From Albula goreensis (Eukaryota > Chordata > Actinopteri > Albuliformes > Albulidae), in assembly GCA_022829145.1 (NCBI GenBank), contig CM040756.1:6945023-7009022 (forward strand): a stretch of DNA of 64,000 bases, written 5' to 3'. The notes under the pieces are model-generated. The model saw nothing but the letters and a program-made list of their open reading frames with translations, ran no database searches and was not told the origin of the DNA. The position numbers and the translations under genes were made by a program. Below are positions 8,567 through 39,660 of the stretch, piece by piece. Positions within the stretch are counted from its first letter, which is position 1. Every line of letters starts with the position of its first letter.

Positions 8567-11500
8567 CTGGAAACACAAAGCAGAAGAATACTCATTCACT
8601 GAAGTCAAGGACACAGAGCTACAAAGGAAAGCGATAAACCTTGTAATAGTGTATAATTTCATTGACTAGCACCAAAAAATGAATACGTATGAGTAGTTTC
8701 ATCCTGAACTGCTCCTCTCTAAACTGAAATATTTGACAAGCATTGCATTTGACAAACATGGATTTTGTTGTCAATGGCTTTTTAGAATTTCATCTAGTTT
8801 AACCACTGCTCTTCCATGTGAGGCCTAGAAAATTTTGCCCTTAGCTGACACAAACACCCAGCTGTGCTACTAAACATGTGCTTTTACCCTGTGAGTCACA
8901 TGAAGGCCCATTGTTAACCTATTTCTAATGCTTTTGTTTTTAGGTAATAGGGCTTCTCCCTCAAGTGTATGTTGTAATGCGCAGACCTTTAAACCATACT
9001 CCAGACAAGAAACATTTTTAGAGCATAGTAGGACCCTAAAAGGACTTACAGAGGTTTCACAGAAGAGACAAACTTATTTTATGATTAGATATTCTGATCT
9101 GAAGAGCCACAATACAAAGTACATGGTCAAATCTGTGGTAAAAGAATTCACCTACCCCTCTGATTAAACAAATAGAGGCCAGACAGCACTTAACCTTCAA
9201 ATTACGATCAGACTGACAAACACAATAACAGTAGTACATACTGCGATTCTGCCAAATCTTCCACACTGCCATGGCGGTGCATACGAGGAAAACAAGAGCG
9301 ACCCCGGTCTTTCGTAGCACAGCCAGCGTAGATTTAGCAGAAGCTGGCTCACTGCAAAGTGAAATGACTGGGTTAGTGTTACTACTACTACTACTAGGAA
9401 GGATATAACAGTAAATAATAATAGTAGGCCATCAGAACCCCATGGGTCCCTCATGTACATGTACTAAACTAGGCTGCATACAGTCATTCTCCATGGGGGG
9501 GTGTAGGGTTGGTCACATGCTAGGGACATGAGTCATGTGACCAGTTTGTAAGGCAGTTGATTGGTCCCTGCCTCAGGGGTGAGAGCACCGTTCCAGAATC
9601 TGATGGAGCAAAGTTTACTGATATGTGCAGCAGAGTAAATGAGCAGGATGCTGGATGTGGGGATCCCTATGCATATGTTCTGGGAGACCCTGTTATTATG
9701 TCTTAATGGACATTTTTGGGGTGAAAGGGCTCTCCCAATTATTGGCTGTGGATGTACCTACACGCCTGCAGACAATATTCAGCTAAACCTATTTAAGGAA
9801 ATCTGTTATTGGCAGTCTTGATAGCTACCAAGATATCAGTTCCTGAAAGACTGACAGAGCCTATTTTATGACTCTGAAATCTGTGTTTGAATGGGATTTC
9901 CTGAATGTTCTGGTGTTGGAGAGATTAACAGCCAGCTTTCACAGAGCAGGATCTGCTGCTTTGACCCGCTGGGGGAAAACCCCAGTTTCAGAGAGTAAAA
10001 ATACCACCATGCATTTGTTCCACCAATTCACTAAACCAGCTGACGGCAATTAGTGTAACTCTACAGTCTGGCAGATGATACAGGTAGTGGAAGCACCTGC
10101 TTCAGGGCACAGGAAGAGCAAATCCATGAAGCTGAGTTCTCCACTTCAGAAACTCACCCACAACATGGCTGTCTTCCATCGTCTTCATGGCCGGAGTTGA
10201 CAATTCTAGAAAGATCATCTGTGGTGTAGACTAGCATGTTTTTCTCTGAGGATGGAAGTGGTGACATGAGGGAACCTGTCAGTAAGTGTAAAGTCCAGGC
10301 TGATTTTACCCAGGGTGACGCTGGTGAGGGTGGCAGAGGTGTGAAAGAGAACTGTTTGTCTGTAGGTTTTCGTGGTTTCCTTTCAAACCACAGCTATTTC
10401 AGGGCAAAGGAAATGGATGTGAGAATGCAGGAAGGAACTGTCATTTAAGCATTCTCTAAACACAGTTAATTTACGCTTCTTCTTTTAGGCCACAGACTTA
10501 GAGCCCCATTGTACAATGAGATCAGAGCCAAGAGGACATTCTATGAGCAGAAAATGTATTAAGAAGGCTGGCAATCAATCCACTGTGCTGTCCAATCAGC
10601 ACCTTAGGTAACTCAGTAGCCAATGAGGGCTGCAGGACCATGGACAGCAGCAACCCATTCACAAACAAAGTGGCAGACACATCTTACTGTGAATCGTTCC
10701 AGCTGTCACCTGATCACTGGGTTTGTGATAATTAGAATGCGAACTAATGAAATATAATGGGTGGACCAACAATGTCACTCACTGGTTTCTTTGAACCAAT
10801 CATAAAGTTTTACTCCCCACAGCAAAACTCATCGGTTGCTTCTGCTCAGATGTATTACTACAATTGTGTACCACATTGTCATAGTACTTCATTATGCAAT
10901 CCAGACATGCAATTTTATATTATATTATATTATATTATATTATGCCATTTAATGAACAACAGCTTGTTCAGTGACTGTAGACATAACATTTCTGACATAA
11001 GGAAATGTAATCCTTTTCAGCTAGGCTGAGAACCCTGCCAACTACAAAGTTTCTCCAGAGATATTAGTATGTGGATATAATTAATCTAAACATAATAATT
11101 CATTTGTCATCTGTGTTTTTGAAATTTTAATTGCTTACTTGTGGTTACTGTTGTCATTCTCTGAGTGACAGTGATGTGAACAGGGATCTGTAGGTCTCCA
11201 GCTGCACACCAGTACCAGCCTGTGTCCTTCCTCTCCAGCCTCCTCATCATCACAGTTAAGGTGCCTGTTCCATTGTCTATGGTCAGCACAGTGCTCCTGT
11301 CTGAAGCCCTGCTGGAGTTCCCTGCCAGACAGGACTGCCAGTCTCCACTCCTGCACCATTTCCTCACCCCGCCCCCGGTGCTGTCGCCAGACAGACACCG
11401 GACACTCAAGCTGGCCCCCTCCTCACCGCTCACCGTGCTGTCCTCCACCCACAGCCCAGGGAGATCTGAACACATGGGAGCTGGCTGTTAATTATGAACA

Positions 11501-13332
11501 GAGGTGTCTAACATGTTGTTCTGGAACCAGGTTGAAGGTTTGATCTTCAGAAATTATATGCTGTGATGAGTTCAAACCTTTAAACCTTACTAGTCAGCCT
11601 CTGCTCTGTGTCTTCTGTTGACTGTTGGCAGCAAGAGTGTAGCAATGGCCATGATGAAAGGAAGCAGTGGAGGATTATGGGATTGAATTCCCAGGAGGAA
11701 TTCACGTTGCTGTGCTTTTCATGACCACTAGCAATAATAAGCTTTCATTGTTCATGCAGAAAAGTTCAACATCAGTGCAAAATATCATGTGTCCTGCATG
11801 TCCATTTTTCTGTGCATGTGCAAATTAAGTCAGACTAGATAAAGCATGGCATACAGTATAATTGTGGTCAGCATGGAAAAACACATAATTCACTCTGACA
11901 AGAGACATCTCGACTCACCTTCAGTGACCTCCAGGTAAAGGTATGCTGCTGAACCACCCTCCACCCCACACCAGTAGGAGGCAGAGTCCCCAACCTGCAG
12001 GTCTCTCAGGGTAACGGTGAACACCCCTCCGCTAGGGTCATCAGTGATGGCCACTCTGTCGCCCCCTGCTGTCAGGGAGCCAGACTGCGCCAGGGTGCTG
12101 CAGGTGTACCATATGTAGCCCCAGCACCAGTACTTAACATGGTCTCTGTACTGCAGTGTGTAATGGCAGGGAATGGTGACTGTCGCCCCACTCTGGACGT
12201 GCACCTGACTCATGGTCACCACAGCAACAGCTCCTGTGCCAAAAGAGGGGTATCGTGCTCACAGGCAGAAGGTGATCCACAGCTCCTCTTTGCACTGTCA
12301 CCCGTGCCAGGGTGCTGAATCTGTGGGTCTGGATTAGGCCCATGGTAAGGCCCATGGAGGCAGGACGTGAACAGTGTGCGTGAATATACACAAATAGCAC
12401 CATATTTTTTGCCCATCTGTTTTCATAAACCAAAAATAACATCTGATGCAACACTCAAGTCCAGAAAATGTTTTTCACCAGAACAACTTTGCTGCATCAG
12501 TTCCTCTTTTCTCTCTTTTTTTTGCATAGAAAGCAAATACAATAATACGCATGATTAAGAGAAAAGAGAGAAAGAAAGCTCCCCTGAACACTACACTCAA
12601 GTTCAAAAGCACAGTAAGAATGATGATAAGTAAGCCTGTATTTATGGGATTAAATGTAAATCTTCTCAGAGGGTAGTAGAAAATGATATTTCTATTCATA
12701 GATTCATCACCAGTTTCACATCCATATTTGCAAGAGATTATGCAGTTGTCAAAGCTCTGCACAAACATAAGGAGACACAAAATGAAGAAAAACTCAGAAA
12801 TAAAAATATTAGTAAAACATTGTTTTCACGACACTGGGTGATTACTGAACTATGCTCAGTCCTAAATAAATGCCTTTTTTTTCTGACAGAACCTTCATGC
12901 GAGGACCACGATGGAAATAAGCTTTACGGGCTGTATAAATTCTCAATGATTTTAAATTCATGTGATGGCTGCTCTAGCGCAGGATTATATGTATTTCGAT
13001 CATCAAATAAATCATCATCATCATCAAAAGTCATTGCTTTAACAGCGAGTACATTAAAGGCAGTTGCTGACTGAAGTCAAGGTTATGATATAGAGTATAT
13101 CAAATATATTTCAGCAAAACGCACCTTAGCTCTTTGATGAATATAAAAACACTATACAAAAGTAAGACTTGTTTTCCCCCATAAGCATTACTACGATGTA
13201 AATTGTCCTGTGAAAACATCTAGACACCGTGTGATAGGACAGTCACACATGTTTATATTCAAACCTTTACACAAAAATTCAGTATTGACTAATCTTACCA
13301 TGGAGACCAACAATGATGAGAAACAGAGCCAT
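8535..13332 (-). CDS. CD300/CMRF35/pIgR-like two-Ig membrane receptor (right copy)
   Basis: A paralogue of the left receptor. Coding exons are 13299-13332 (signal peptide), 11919-12233 (D1), 11139-11465 (D2), 10158-10275 (probable stalk), 9242-9351 (transmembrane) and 8506-8566 (tail, stop at 8535-8537). Phases agree at every junction, giving about 311 aa. D1 has the four family cysteines (C34, C48 and C56, then YWC in strand F) and D2 has KWC and WYWC. The tail is about ten residues, RARIAAEQRA, without a signalling motif. The gene lies downstream of gpt on the same strand. The Ig exons are secure; the stalk exon and tail frame are inferred from phase. The ligand is unknown. Confidence 0.82.
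9242..9351 (-). CDS. transmembrane exon of the right Ig receptor
   Basis: A 110-nt exon with the same acceptor (tttcactttgcag) and donor (gtatgt) as 364-473. The membrane segment reads TGVALVFLVCTAMAVW followed by KIWQNR. Here the codons after the donor stay open, whereas the paralogue has a stop, which supports the donor as the true exon end. Confidence 0.72.
9352..10157 (-). other. intron before the transmembrane exon, right receptor
   Basis: The first 360 bp are the duplicated segment shared with the left gene. The remainder is unique sequence with no exon seen. The Thr-rich stalk of the left gene has no counterpart here, so homology ends between the transmembrane and stalk exons. Confidence 0.45.
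10158..10275 (-). CDS. candidate stalk exon of the right Ig receptor
   Basis: An open 118-nt block between a cttactgacag acceptor and a gtgagt donor. It enters in phase 1 and leaves in phase 2, exactly as needed between D2 and the transmembrane exon. The peptide is hydrophilic (SLMSPLPSSEKN ... DDLSRIVNSGHEDDGRQPCC) and ends, like the left stalk's middle, with a CC pair. It is not Thr-rich and has no detectable similarity to the left stalk, so phase is the main support. Confidence 0.38.
10913..10943. repeat. (TTATA)n short pentanucleotide repeat
   Basis: About six TATAT/TTATA units inside an intron of the right receptor. Confidence 0.9.
11139..11465 (-). CDS. V-type Ig domain D2 exon, right Ig receptor
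   Basis: A 327-nt phase 1-1 exon with acceptor catgtgttcag and donor gtaagc. Motifs are LPGLWVEDSTVSGEEG, SVRCLSGD (strand B), VRKWCRSGDWQSC (strand C and extra cysteine), LTVMMRRLERKDTGWYWC (strands E-F) and ITVTQRMT. The E-F block is nearly identical to D2 of the left receptor at 1246-1560, while the front half is diverged. Confidence 0.9.
11919..12233 (-). CDS. V-type Ig domain D1 exon, right Ig receptor
   Basis: A 315-nt phase 1-1 exon with acceptor cctcttttggcacag and donor gtgagt. It encodes VTIPCHYTLQYRDHVKYWC, then an extra cysteine (YIWYTC), AITDDPSGGVFTVTLRDL and DSASYWCGVEGG. All canonical positions are intact, including the C-C' second disulphide of the CD300/pIgR family. Confidence 0.92.
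12234..13298 (-). other. first intron of the right receptor with a stray membrane-segment-like reading
   Basis: No exon is required here by the gene model. At about 12478-12590 a minus-strand reading gives a hydrophobic stretch (FFLSFLLIMRIIVFAFY) with an embedded arginine followed by AKKREKRG and a stop, preceded by an ag acceptor (ttgagtgtag). This looks like a receptor membrane exon but may be chance in AT-rich DNA. Confidence 0.3.
13299..13332 (-). CDS. signal peptide exon of the right Ig receptor
   Basis: ATG at 13330-13332 begins MALFLIIVGLHG, ending in a strong phase-1 donor (gtaaga). It joins in frame to D1 (AVAVVTMSQ...). The short exon plus the first D1 residues makes a complete secretory signal. 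Confidence 0.82.
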
Positions 13333-15900
13333 GTCACACTGCAAAAACGCCACCGCTGTCGCTCTAAGCAAAGGCATCTTCTCAGCCCTATCAGTATCTA
13401 ATGAGTGTTTAAGACAATGTATGTGTATGCATGTGAGCAAGTGACTCTCTCACCCAGCTTCAGTATGACATCACTCCCTATTTTAGTCTGCTTTTTTACT
13501 CCTGGTAGGTCACTTGTACTGGTCTCAGAAAAAGTCCCTAACACGCATTAATACCAAGAGCTACTCTGTTTCTATGCTAAGGACACAATTATTGTTATTT
13601 GAGCAGCTCTTGGACAAAGGACAATGATGAAAAAGTTTGCCATTTCTGGATACATTCTTAATTACAAAAAAAAAAATTAACTGAATTGCATGCTGGGAGT
13701 GTGTACCACCATCATCTCCTTAACCACTTGGAATGGTCTCTACAAATAGTAATTATTGGCTATAAATGCTTTACGCTGATGGTGTGGACATAATTTCATC
13801 AATGGACTCTACTCTTGAACTTAGATGACAATTTATGAAAGGACTGAGTGGTTTTTGATACATACAGTAAACCCAATCACATTGTGTAAATTCTGTGAGA
13901 ACAGCACCCTCTGCTGTCAGATTTATGAAAGGTCAAGTGGAAAACTCTATGTCGAGGGAGATGGAGGAGGCAAGGGAGAGGTGACAAAAACCAACAAATA
14001 TAAATTAAACTTTTATTTCTATTTTTTACATTCACATTAAAAATAAACATTTTAATTTCTAAAATGGCCACATTCTAATGTCTGAACACATAAGACACAA
14101 AGACCTACCTTTTTTTTTAGTACACTGAAAATAAATTCTGCTGTCTCTATTTCAACCATGTGTCCCTCTGTTGGGCTCCAAGAGGAAACACATTCAGGAG
14201 ATTTCTACAGTGTACAGTAGTGGCGATTAGTCAACTCATGACTAACTCTCTACATCAACTTATCTATTTTACATTTTGCTTGAACGACAATTCATCGAGG
14301 TCACATTTGTGCCATGTACTTAGGAAGTATTTTGACCCAACAGTTTTGAGATACAGATAGAGCAGGTTTAAAAGTTAACGTCTGACAAACATGTAGTGGA
14401 AAATTTGAAACTTGCGGAAGAAGAAATGGAAAAAGTGAGTCATGTAGAACCCTGCTTGAGCACCACCACTGGGTGCAGCATTGTATGTGTGGAGATCGGG
14501 CAGAGAACAGAAGGGATGGACACATCTGCTGTTCTGCCTCAGCAAAATGTCAATGATGGGTCACTTAAATGATATATGGGTAAAATATCTGAATCATTTT
14601 TAAATTCTCAGAGGTGGAAAACCACATCTTCAGAAATTAGTACTACCATGAATTTGCTCCACCCCTGCACTAAACCTGCTGGTTGCACTACCTGGACGAA
14701 TAGCTTTGCCAACTTCTGTCTGCTTTATTACTACATGGGTGGGGCAAGTACATGATAGCGCTTCCACTTCCTGAAACTGAGGTTATCCACATCTGTAGAT
14801 GCTGATAACATTTGAAAAAAATTCCTACAGGGTTCCTGAGAATTTTAAACAATCACTAACTAAAATATAACACCGTATTGAAGAAAAATTTAGTCCGGAA
14901 ATACTAGTGAAAATTGATGGTCAGTAATCTGAAGGGATATTTTCCTAATTTGTCTGAGGCCTTCATGTTGATCATGGAAGGTGACAGAGCACGGCAGAAC
15001 CCACTCAATGGCAGTGTTTCAGTCTGAGGCTCTTGGCTGCTTTCCCCTTTTCTCCAGAAGGCAGTAAGATTTGATGGGAGCCCTATCAGAGGATGGGGTC
15101 CAGAAACCACACCCCCAACCTTTGACCTTTGACCCCAGAGGCTTTTATCACTTTATTATTCATTCAACACATTATTTATTTATCTGGCCCTGCAGCTGTG
15201 CTTTGGTTTGCAGTGGTGAGGAGAAGGATATCGGGTAACAGTTGTAACTGTGTTTGCATGCCAGTATAAAAAATAGGGTGTATGTGTGTGTCTGTACTCA
15301 CAAATATGAGAGTGTGAGTGGTTTCATGTCTATTTGCAAGCAAATGTGCATTTCAGTGTGTGTGTGACAGAGAGTATGCGCATCTGAGCGCAGCTGTGTA
15401 ACAGAACATGTGTGAGCAATTGTGCATGTATCTGTGTGTATGGTTGTGTAATGTCTATGATAGCACATAGAGTGTGTGTGAGTGCAGGGGTGTTCCTTGG
15501 GACAGAGCCTCTTTGCTGCTGTGCATTGGTGTTCCTCAGCAGGACAGTAATAAAGAATTTACAGTACAGGGCACAGAAAGAACTCAAGACAGCTTCACCA
15601 CAAGTGCTGCATATTTACAACACTGTATATACAGAGACACACACACATACACACACACAGTTTAGGCACGACAGACAGCGAGGTACTGTTAAACTGCTAA
15701 AAGGCAACTTGTGAACTCTGATAGAGGATGGCGAGGGAGTTGAGGGGAGTCTATTGAAAAGTGCGTTGTCATGGTGACCGCCAAAACCAAGAAGCAGTAC
15801 TTGGTGATGAGGCGGACAGTCTGATTCGGCAAGGGCGTTGCCTGAGGTTCTCCAACCACCGACCAACTCAGGTAGATTTTCAGGTGTTTGGATGGGGTAA
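13333..15900. other. intergenic, includes the presumed gpt 3' UTR
   Basis: No coding exon seen. The upper part should be the gpt 3' UTR. On the minus strand, AATAAA-like signals occur near 15130-15180. Small TG-rich patches at 15280-15480 and 15640-15660 are low complexity. Confidence 0.5.
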
Positions 15901-34523
<18,623 letters not shown>

Positions 34524-36549
34524 CGGATAAGCAACAGTCCGTAGAGAACATATTATTTAGAAACTGAATCGATGAAAAGGTAAACCTGTAAGAATGTCTT
34601 CCCTGAAAAAAACAGTTTCTTACAGAGATTAATGCCATGATCAAAACCAACAGCCTATAGCAATACCTAACGCCCAACAGGACGAAGAAAGTTCGTTAAA
34701 CATTGATACTTTTGAAATGATCTTCAAAGCGTTCTGCTCTAACTTCGTTAACTGCTGGTTTCATTTGACAATATCTTTTGCCGAGCTTTGCCAGTAACTC
34801 CAACCAGCGTTGTCGGAGTGGCCAGCTGTCAATACACGTGCACTTTTGCTTGCTCGTTCAGTTAGTTAGTTTTATTAGAAAAAAGGCTGAGACTAACAAC
34901 ACACAATGCATTAAGTCTTTCAGCTGATTTTAGCCTTATCGCTGTTATAAGGTTACCCCAATATCAACTACACACCCAAGAAGACTGTGTCGATTGAATG
35001 TTTTTTTCCCGGGTCGAACGCAGGACGCTTTCAGAACAGCAGTCTAGAAGTTGCCGCAAACTTGGCTCTTCTTGTTATGCAGCCTGATGTAATCGGCTCT
35101 CACCCTCAGTTTCCTTTCAAACCCCGCCGTCTCTGTTGTTTTTGGGAGGAGACTGTATGCTAAGGTATGGTACCAAAATGATTCCAGGTCCCGTTCCTCC
35201 CCTTTGGATACCAGCCACGAGCTGAGCAAATGTGTTCGCACTCGCAGTGTCCCTAGAAGGTTCACGGACGTAGCATACACGGCAGTTTGAAGAAATCAGG
35301 GGTGTCATTAGCGTCATGTTGCTGTAGCGCTCCTTAAACACGTCACTCGTGTTGCAAGACATTTATGTAATTTCATATTCGCTAAACTGTTCCAAATTAA
35401 CACGAAATTAATGATTTCAGAGGAATTTGTCGACTTGCACACAAGCGAGCTCGTGAGACAGACCCTTATTTTAACATAGCTATTGAAAATGCCACTGTTT
35501 GTGGCCAGTCTCAAATGTATGAAAAAGTTCTGATTTATTTCTCGACGTGTCAATTATTGCGAATTATTCCGGCATTGCTTTTTAAAGTGTAACAATGAAG
35601 GTCAACTGTAATGTCAGTGGGGTGCAGGATAAACCGACGTTGGCTGAATTTTGCTGCACTGCTACTGTCAACGTTGTGTAAGTCCTTACAGACAGAACAC
35701 TGTCTCCTCTCGGTTCTCATATTCCCACTGCCGTTGTCATTGCCCTGAGAGCGCTGGCAAGCTCGTCCCGAACTGTCTGTGGGCTCGCCGGTGGAAAGAT
35801 TGCGGGCGAGCGTGTGTCGATTGTTTTTGTTCAAACCCGGGCACATAATGATAACTCTTCCACTGTTTGCACTGGAGGCTTGTCTGTTCCCGGGCCATGT
35901 GACTCGCATTGGCCTGGTGACTGCACAGAGCAGCCGATGCAACCTGACAGGTTGGCTTGTCGGCTGCTTTTACCATCTTCAGCCCGTCCAGGTTTGGCCA
36001 AGAGGCGAGAGACACACCCAGATGTAGGAATGTTTTATTGGTGGGCTGGCAGACAAAATTTTGGAGATGCACTGATGCACATGCACATGGTATTGTACAC
36101 ACTGTACATTTATTTCTGGATTAGAGGTGGCATGGCTGGTAGCTCGGGGAGGGGGCTAGCCTCTGAAGTCAGGCCCGCTAAGTGGCCAGAAATAATTACT
36201 TCTTTTGGTCCATCTTCATGATGGTGCAATTACTCAAATGTTGGCCCTTCCACAAAAACCAGCTGACAGCTCCCTCTGAGCCATGGTTATACAGATCTCC
36301 CTGCAATATTTGACACCTATTAGACTGCATTATCCATTAGACCAACACCACAATGTCCACAATATAAGAAAATAGGTTGTGGTACTCACCTTAAAAATCT
36401 GCCAAGAGACACCATGCATGAAAGAAAGTGGTGTACACCCAAAGAGACTACTTAATTTTTGTTTAGATGTTGATTTACTGATTTCAAATAAGTTCTCCAA
36501 ATAAGCTAGTCTGTAACAGAAGTGAGTAGAATACCCTCATGGATAAAGA

Positions 36550-36690
36550 AAGGGGTTTGCAGCTAGAGGGTTGCAGGTTTGAAGCCTGGACAGTGCACAT
36601 AGTGAATACCACAAACTGTAAAGCAACACTCATGTTGGGAGTGTACAAAGAACTTAACTCTAGACAAGCACAGCTGCTCAGTCCCTGTAA
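36550..36690 (+). repeat. SINE-like remnant with B-box
   Basis: GGTTTGAAGCCTGG fits the RNA polymerase III B-box (GGTTCGANNCC with one change), preceded by CAGCTAGAGGG resembling an A-box. The tail is unrelated to other copies in the window. Confidence 0.35.
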
Positions 36691-38563
36691 TGTAAAATAA
36701 CACATGTCTAAAGTTCTGAACAGAGAGCACAAATGGTTCTCACTTTGGCTGAGTGGAGGAGATTCCAGTGGAAGTTCAGGGAAGGCAAAAGTGTTGTTTG
36801 CGGGCTATTTTTACTGGAGCTCGTCTCCTGCCTGGCTGCTGTGGAGGGTGGCTTTCATGAGACAGCACACAGTGCTCCATTTCCTCTAGGACCGTAGGGT
36901 GTAGGGTTACAACTCCGCAACACTTACACAACCCCCCAACCCCCAAACACACACACACACACACACATACCACAGCCGCACAAAATACTCATTGCTTCAG
37001 TTTTGCATTTCCTCAGTCTGTGTGTTGCTCATTGTAACATACACTGAGCTGAAAAAGAATTCCCCTTCTTTTAAAAATATTTTTATTTAATGGAAAGTAC
37101 AGATTTGTAATTCTACCCTGATGAAGTCACATTTCTCTCTGAGTTTCATTCATAGGAAGCTCATAGCACAGAAAAGCCTCTGTGAAAGTAAATTGTGAAC
37201 CATACTGGCAGAATCTGGTTCTGTGATATCAAGTTCGTCTATAATATGTTTGGATAATCTCCCCTCCCCATTCAAAATTCCTATCACAATTCTCAGTCTG
37301 TGGCCTAACATATATAAATGTCCTGTAAAACAAGGAGTACTAAAACAACAATATTGTATTTTAATTTAAAAAAATGGGCACTGCTTTTACTTTAAGCACT
37401 GAAGTGCATTTTATTAGGGGAGAACAAATCTTATCCTAGGCAAGATTGAGCTCACCAAGAGAGGGCATGGTTTCCCAAAATGCAGCTGTAATCTCAAAGT
37501 GTAAATGATTTTTGATGTATAATAAAAAAAATATTGTAGAAGAAAATCAGTTTAAACTGAGTTGACCTTTAAAAAAAAAGAGGGAATCTTCTGAGGGAAA
37601 ACTGGTAAAAGCTAAAATGATGAGCCGTTGCATGGGATTTGCTGCGGAATTAGCAAGCTGCTGAGGTCACCAACGCTGGCACTTGTTTAAAAGTCCTACA
37701 CTCACAGACACTCACACTTTCTGCTGTCCCCTAGACATAGTGCTTCCCTTTCTCTCTGTCACACTGCACCATGAGGCTAAGCGAAGCTTTGTTCCCTGGC
37801 GTCAGATCAGAGCGGGTATTTAACGCTGATGCAATCAGCTGAATGGTCATAGCTTGTGACAGCTCATATCTCTGTTCTGTGTCTCATATCTCTACTCTGT
37901 CTTAATTCAACGTGCTTAAAACGTCTTCTGAAATGTTTCATAGCATCAGAGCTTAACTTCCCTCATGCCCAGAATACCTGCCCATGTGGGTGTTCTCTTG
38001 CGCCTTTACACAGGAACAGCACCTAGGCCTGGCTTATGGCTAACTCAGAATGCAGCAGAGACATGTAAAAGAGAAAGAGGGAGGAGTAGGAAGGGAGACT
38101 CAGTGGGGGGAGGGGGCAGAGCAGGGGTGTCACATGACAAAACACTGGAGATGTGGCCCACTTGCACATGTTCCAGCCCCTCCCTGAACTCCACAACCAC
38201 CCCTCCCCCACCCTACAACCCTAGGGCAAACTTCCCAGCCAGTTCAAACTGGACACAGAACACCCGACGCCAGCACCTACACTGGCACACCCAGTTACTT
38301 TCCACCTTCTACATGACAGCGGGAGGGAGAGAGTCCCTGATCATCCTTTAGCCTCGGTGCGCTATTGTAGCACTGGGATCACAACATGCTCTTCAGTTTA
38401 TCGGTCTTATATGGCTAATCAGTGGCTCATCTGAAGCTTAACACATGAACACCCCAAATGACACCAACTCCATTTTGCTGTAATGTAAACCCATCAAGGG
38501 ATTTAGAGCACTATATTCGCCTACAGTTACATTGTGACAGAGATAATAAACAGAAAGAGTTGT

Positions 38564-38659
38564 ATGGCACTTGCTTAATAAAATTTCATTGAATGGTCTC
38601 ACACACCTGCACAGACGCGTTTCGGCTCACAGGCCTTCTTCAGCGTGCACAAGTGCCAT
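38564..38659. repeat. small inverted-repeat element, 96 bp
   Basis: ATGGCACTTG at 38564-38573 and its exact complement CAAGTGCCAT at 38650-38659 bound 76 bp that include GACGCGTTTCGGCTCACAGG. This internal phrase resembles a motif common in repeats of fish and other vertebrates. It is consistent with a miniature inverted-repeat element. Confidence 0.5.
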
Positions 38660-39608
38660 TGTGAAAGAGAACCACTCAGGTCTGTTCACAAACCCAAAGA
38701 CCTCGTAACAACTTGTTTGACCACTGAGAGTCTCATGATTTGGACACTGAACAGTACAGTATATGAATAGTATACAGAGGGTCCTCAATTTACGAACGAG
38801 TTCTGTTCCTAAAACGTGTCGTAAGCCGATTTTGGATTGGTTTCAGTCTGAAAAACTTGTTCTGACATGTGTCTTCACCTGGATGCCAAGGCTCGTCTGT
38901 TTGGAGTCCCAAGGACTTCCACCCCTGAGCTGTCACCATAGGGTATTAAATAAACACTTACCTAAACTAGATGTAGAGAGTAAAGCAAACAAAACTGTGT
39001 TTGGCTATACGCCTCTTTGACTTTTAATTTCTCAAGGATCTTGTTCCAGGATGATGACATCAGTGACAGGATTACACAATCAACTGAAATTTTAAAATTC
39101 CATTCATGTTCGAAAGCTGACTTGCCACTTGACTGATCTGTCTTTTCCATGGCAACGGTAGCACCTGTAGCACCACAAATTGTCATATTTTGTATGAATC
39201 CAGTGGACAATGCTTTCAAACAAACACAAAGCGCCATCAAAATGCCTGTCCTCACAGCACCTGTTTACACCAGTGCCACACTTATTGATTAATATGGATT
39301 TGCATTAAAGAAAAGCCACCATTTAGACTCTACACCACATAAACAAAATTACTGTTTATTTACTCCCCTCTGTAAAGAAAATTATATTAATTTAAATATT
39401 TTTATGGAAATTGTACACATATGCACTGGAATAATTATGAACTACAACTGCTGTCATTATGTACTAACAAACCGTGCTGGACTTTTTGTTCTGGATAATA
39501 AGATCACTGAACCAATGGCACTATTACTCAGACATGTTGGCTGAGCATTGAACAGGCATTTTCTGTTGTGGGAGGGGCAGAGCCCGAGGCTGGGAGGAGA
39601 TGGTACCT

Positions 39609-39660
39609 TGGTTTTTGGACATGGCCTGGGATCAGGAGGGCAGGCCACGTCCAAAAACCA
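39609..39660. repeat. 20-bp inverted repeat with 12-nt loop
   Basis: TGGTTTTTGGACATGGCCTG (39609-39628) pairs with 39641-39660 at 19 of 20 positions; the single mismatch is a GT/AC wobble. It lies between gpt and ppp1r16a. Confidence 0.95.

Noticed and set aside
10310-10359. Pro-rich 50-nt block (TPLPPSPASPW) as the right receptor's stalk exon
   Set aside because: It would leave in phase 0, but the transmembrane exon needs phase 2. The block at 10158-10275 fits.
35550-36221. Overlapping plus and minus frames of 120-135 aa
   Set aside because: CpG-richer sequence with frames on both strands, no domain, no coherent splice structure; probably promoter-proximal DNA of gpt.
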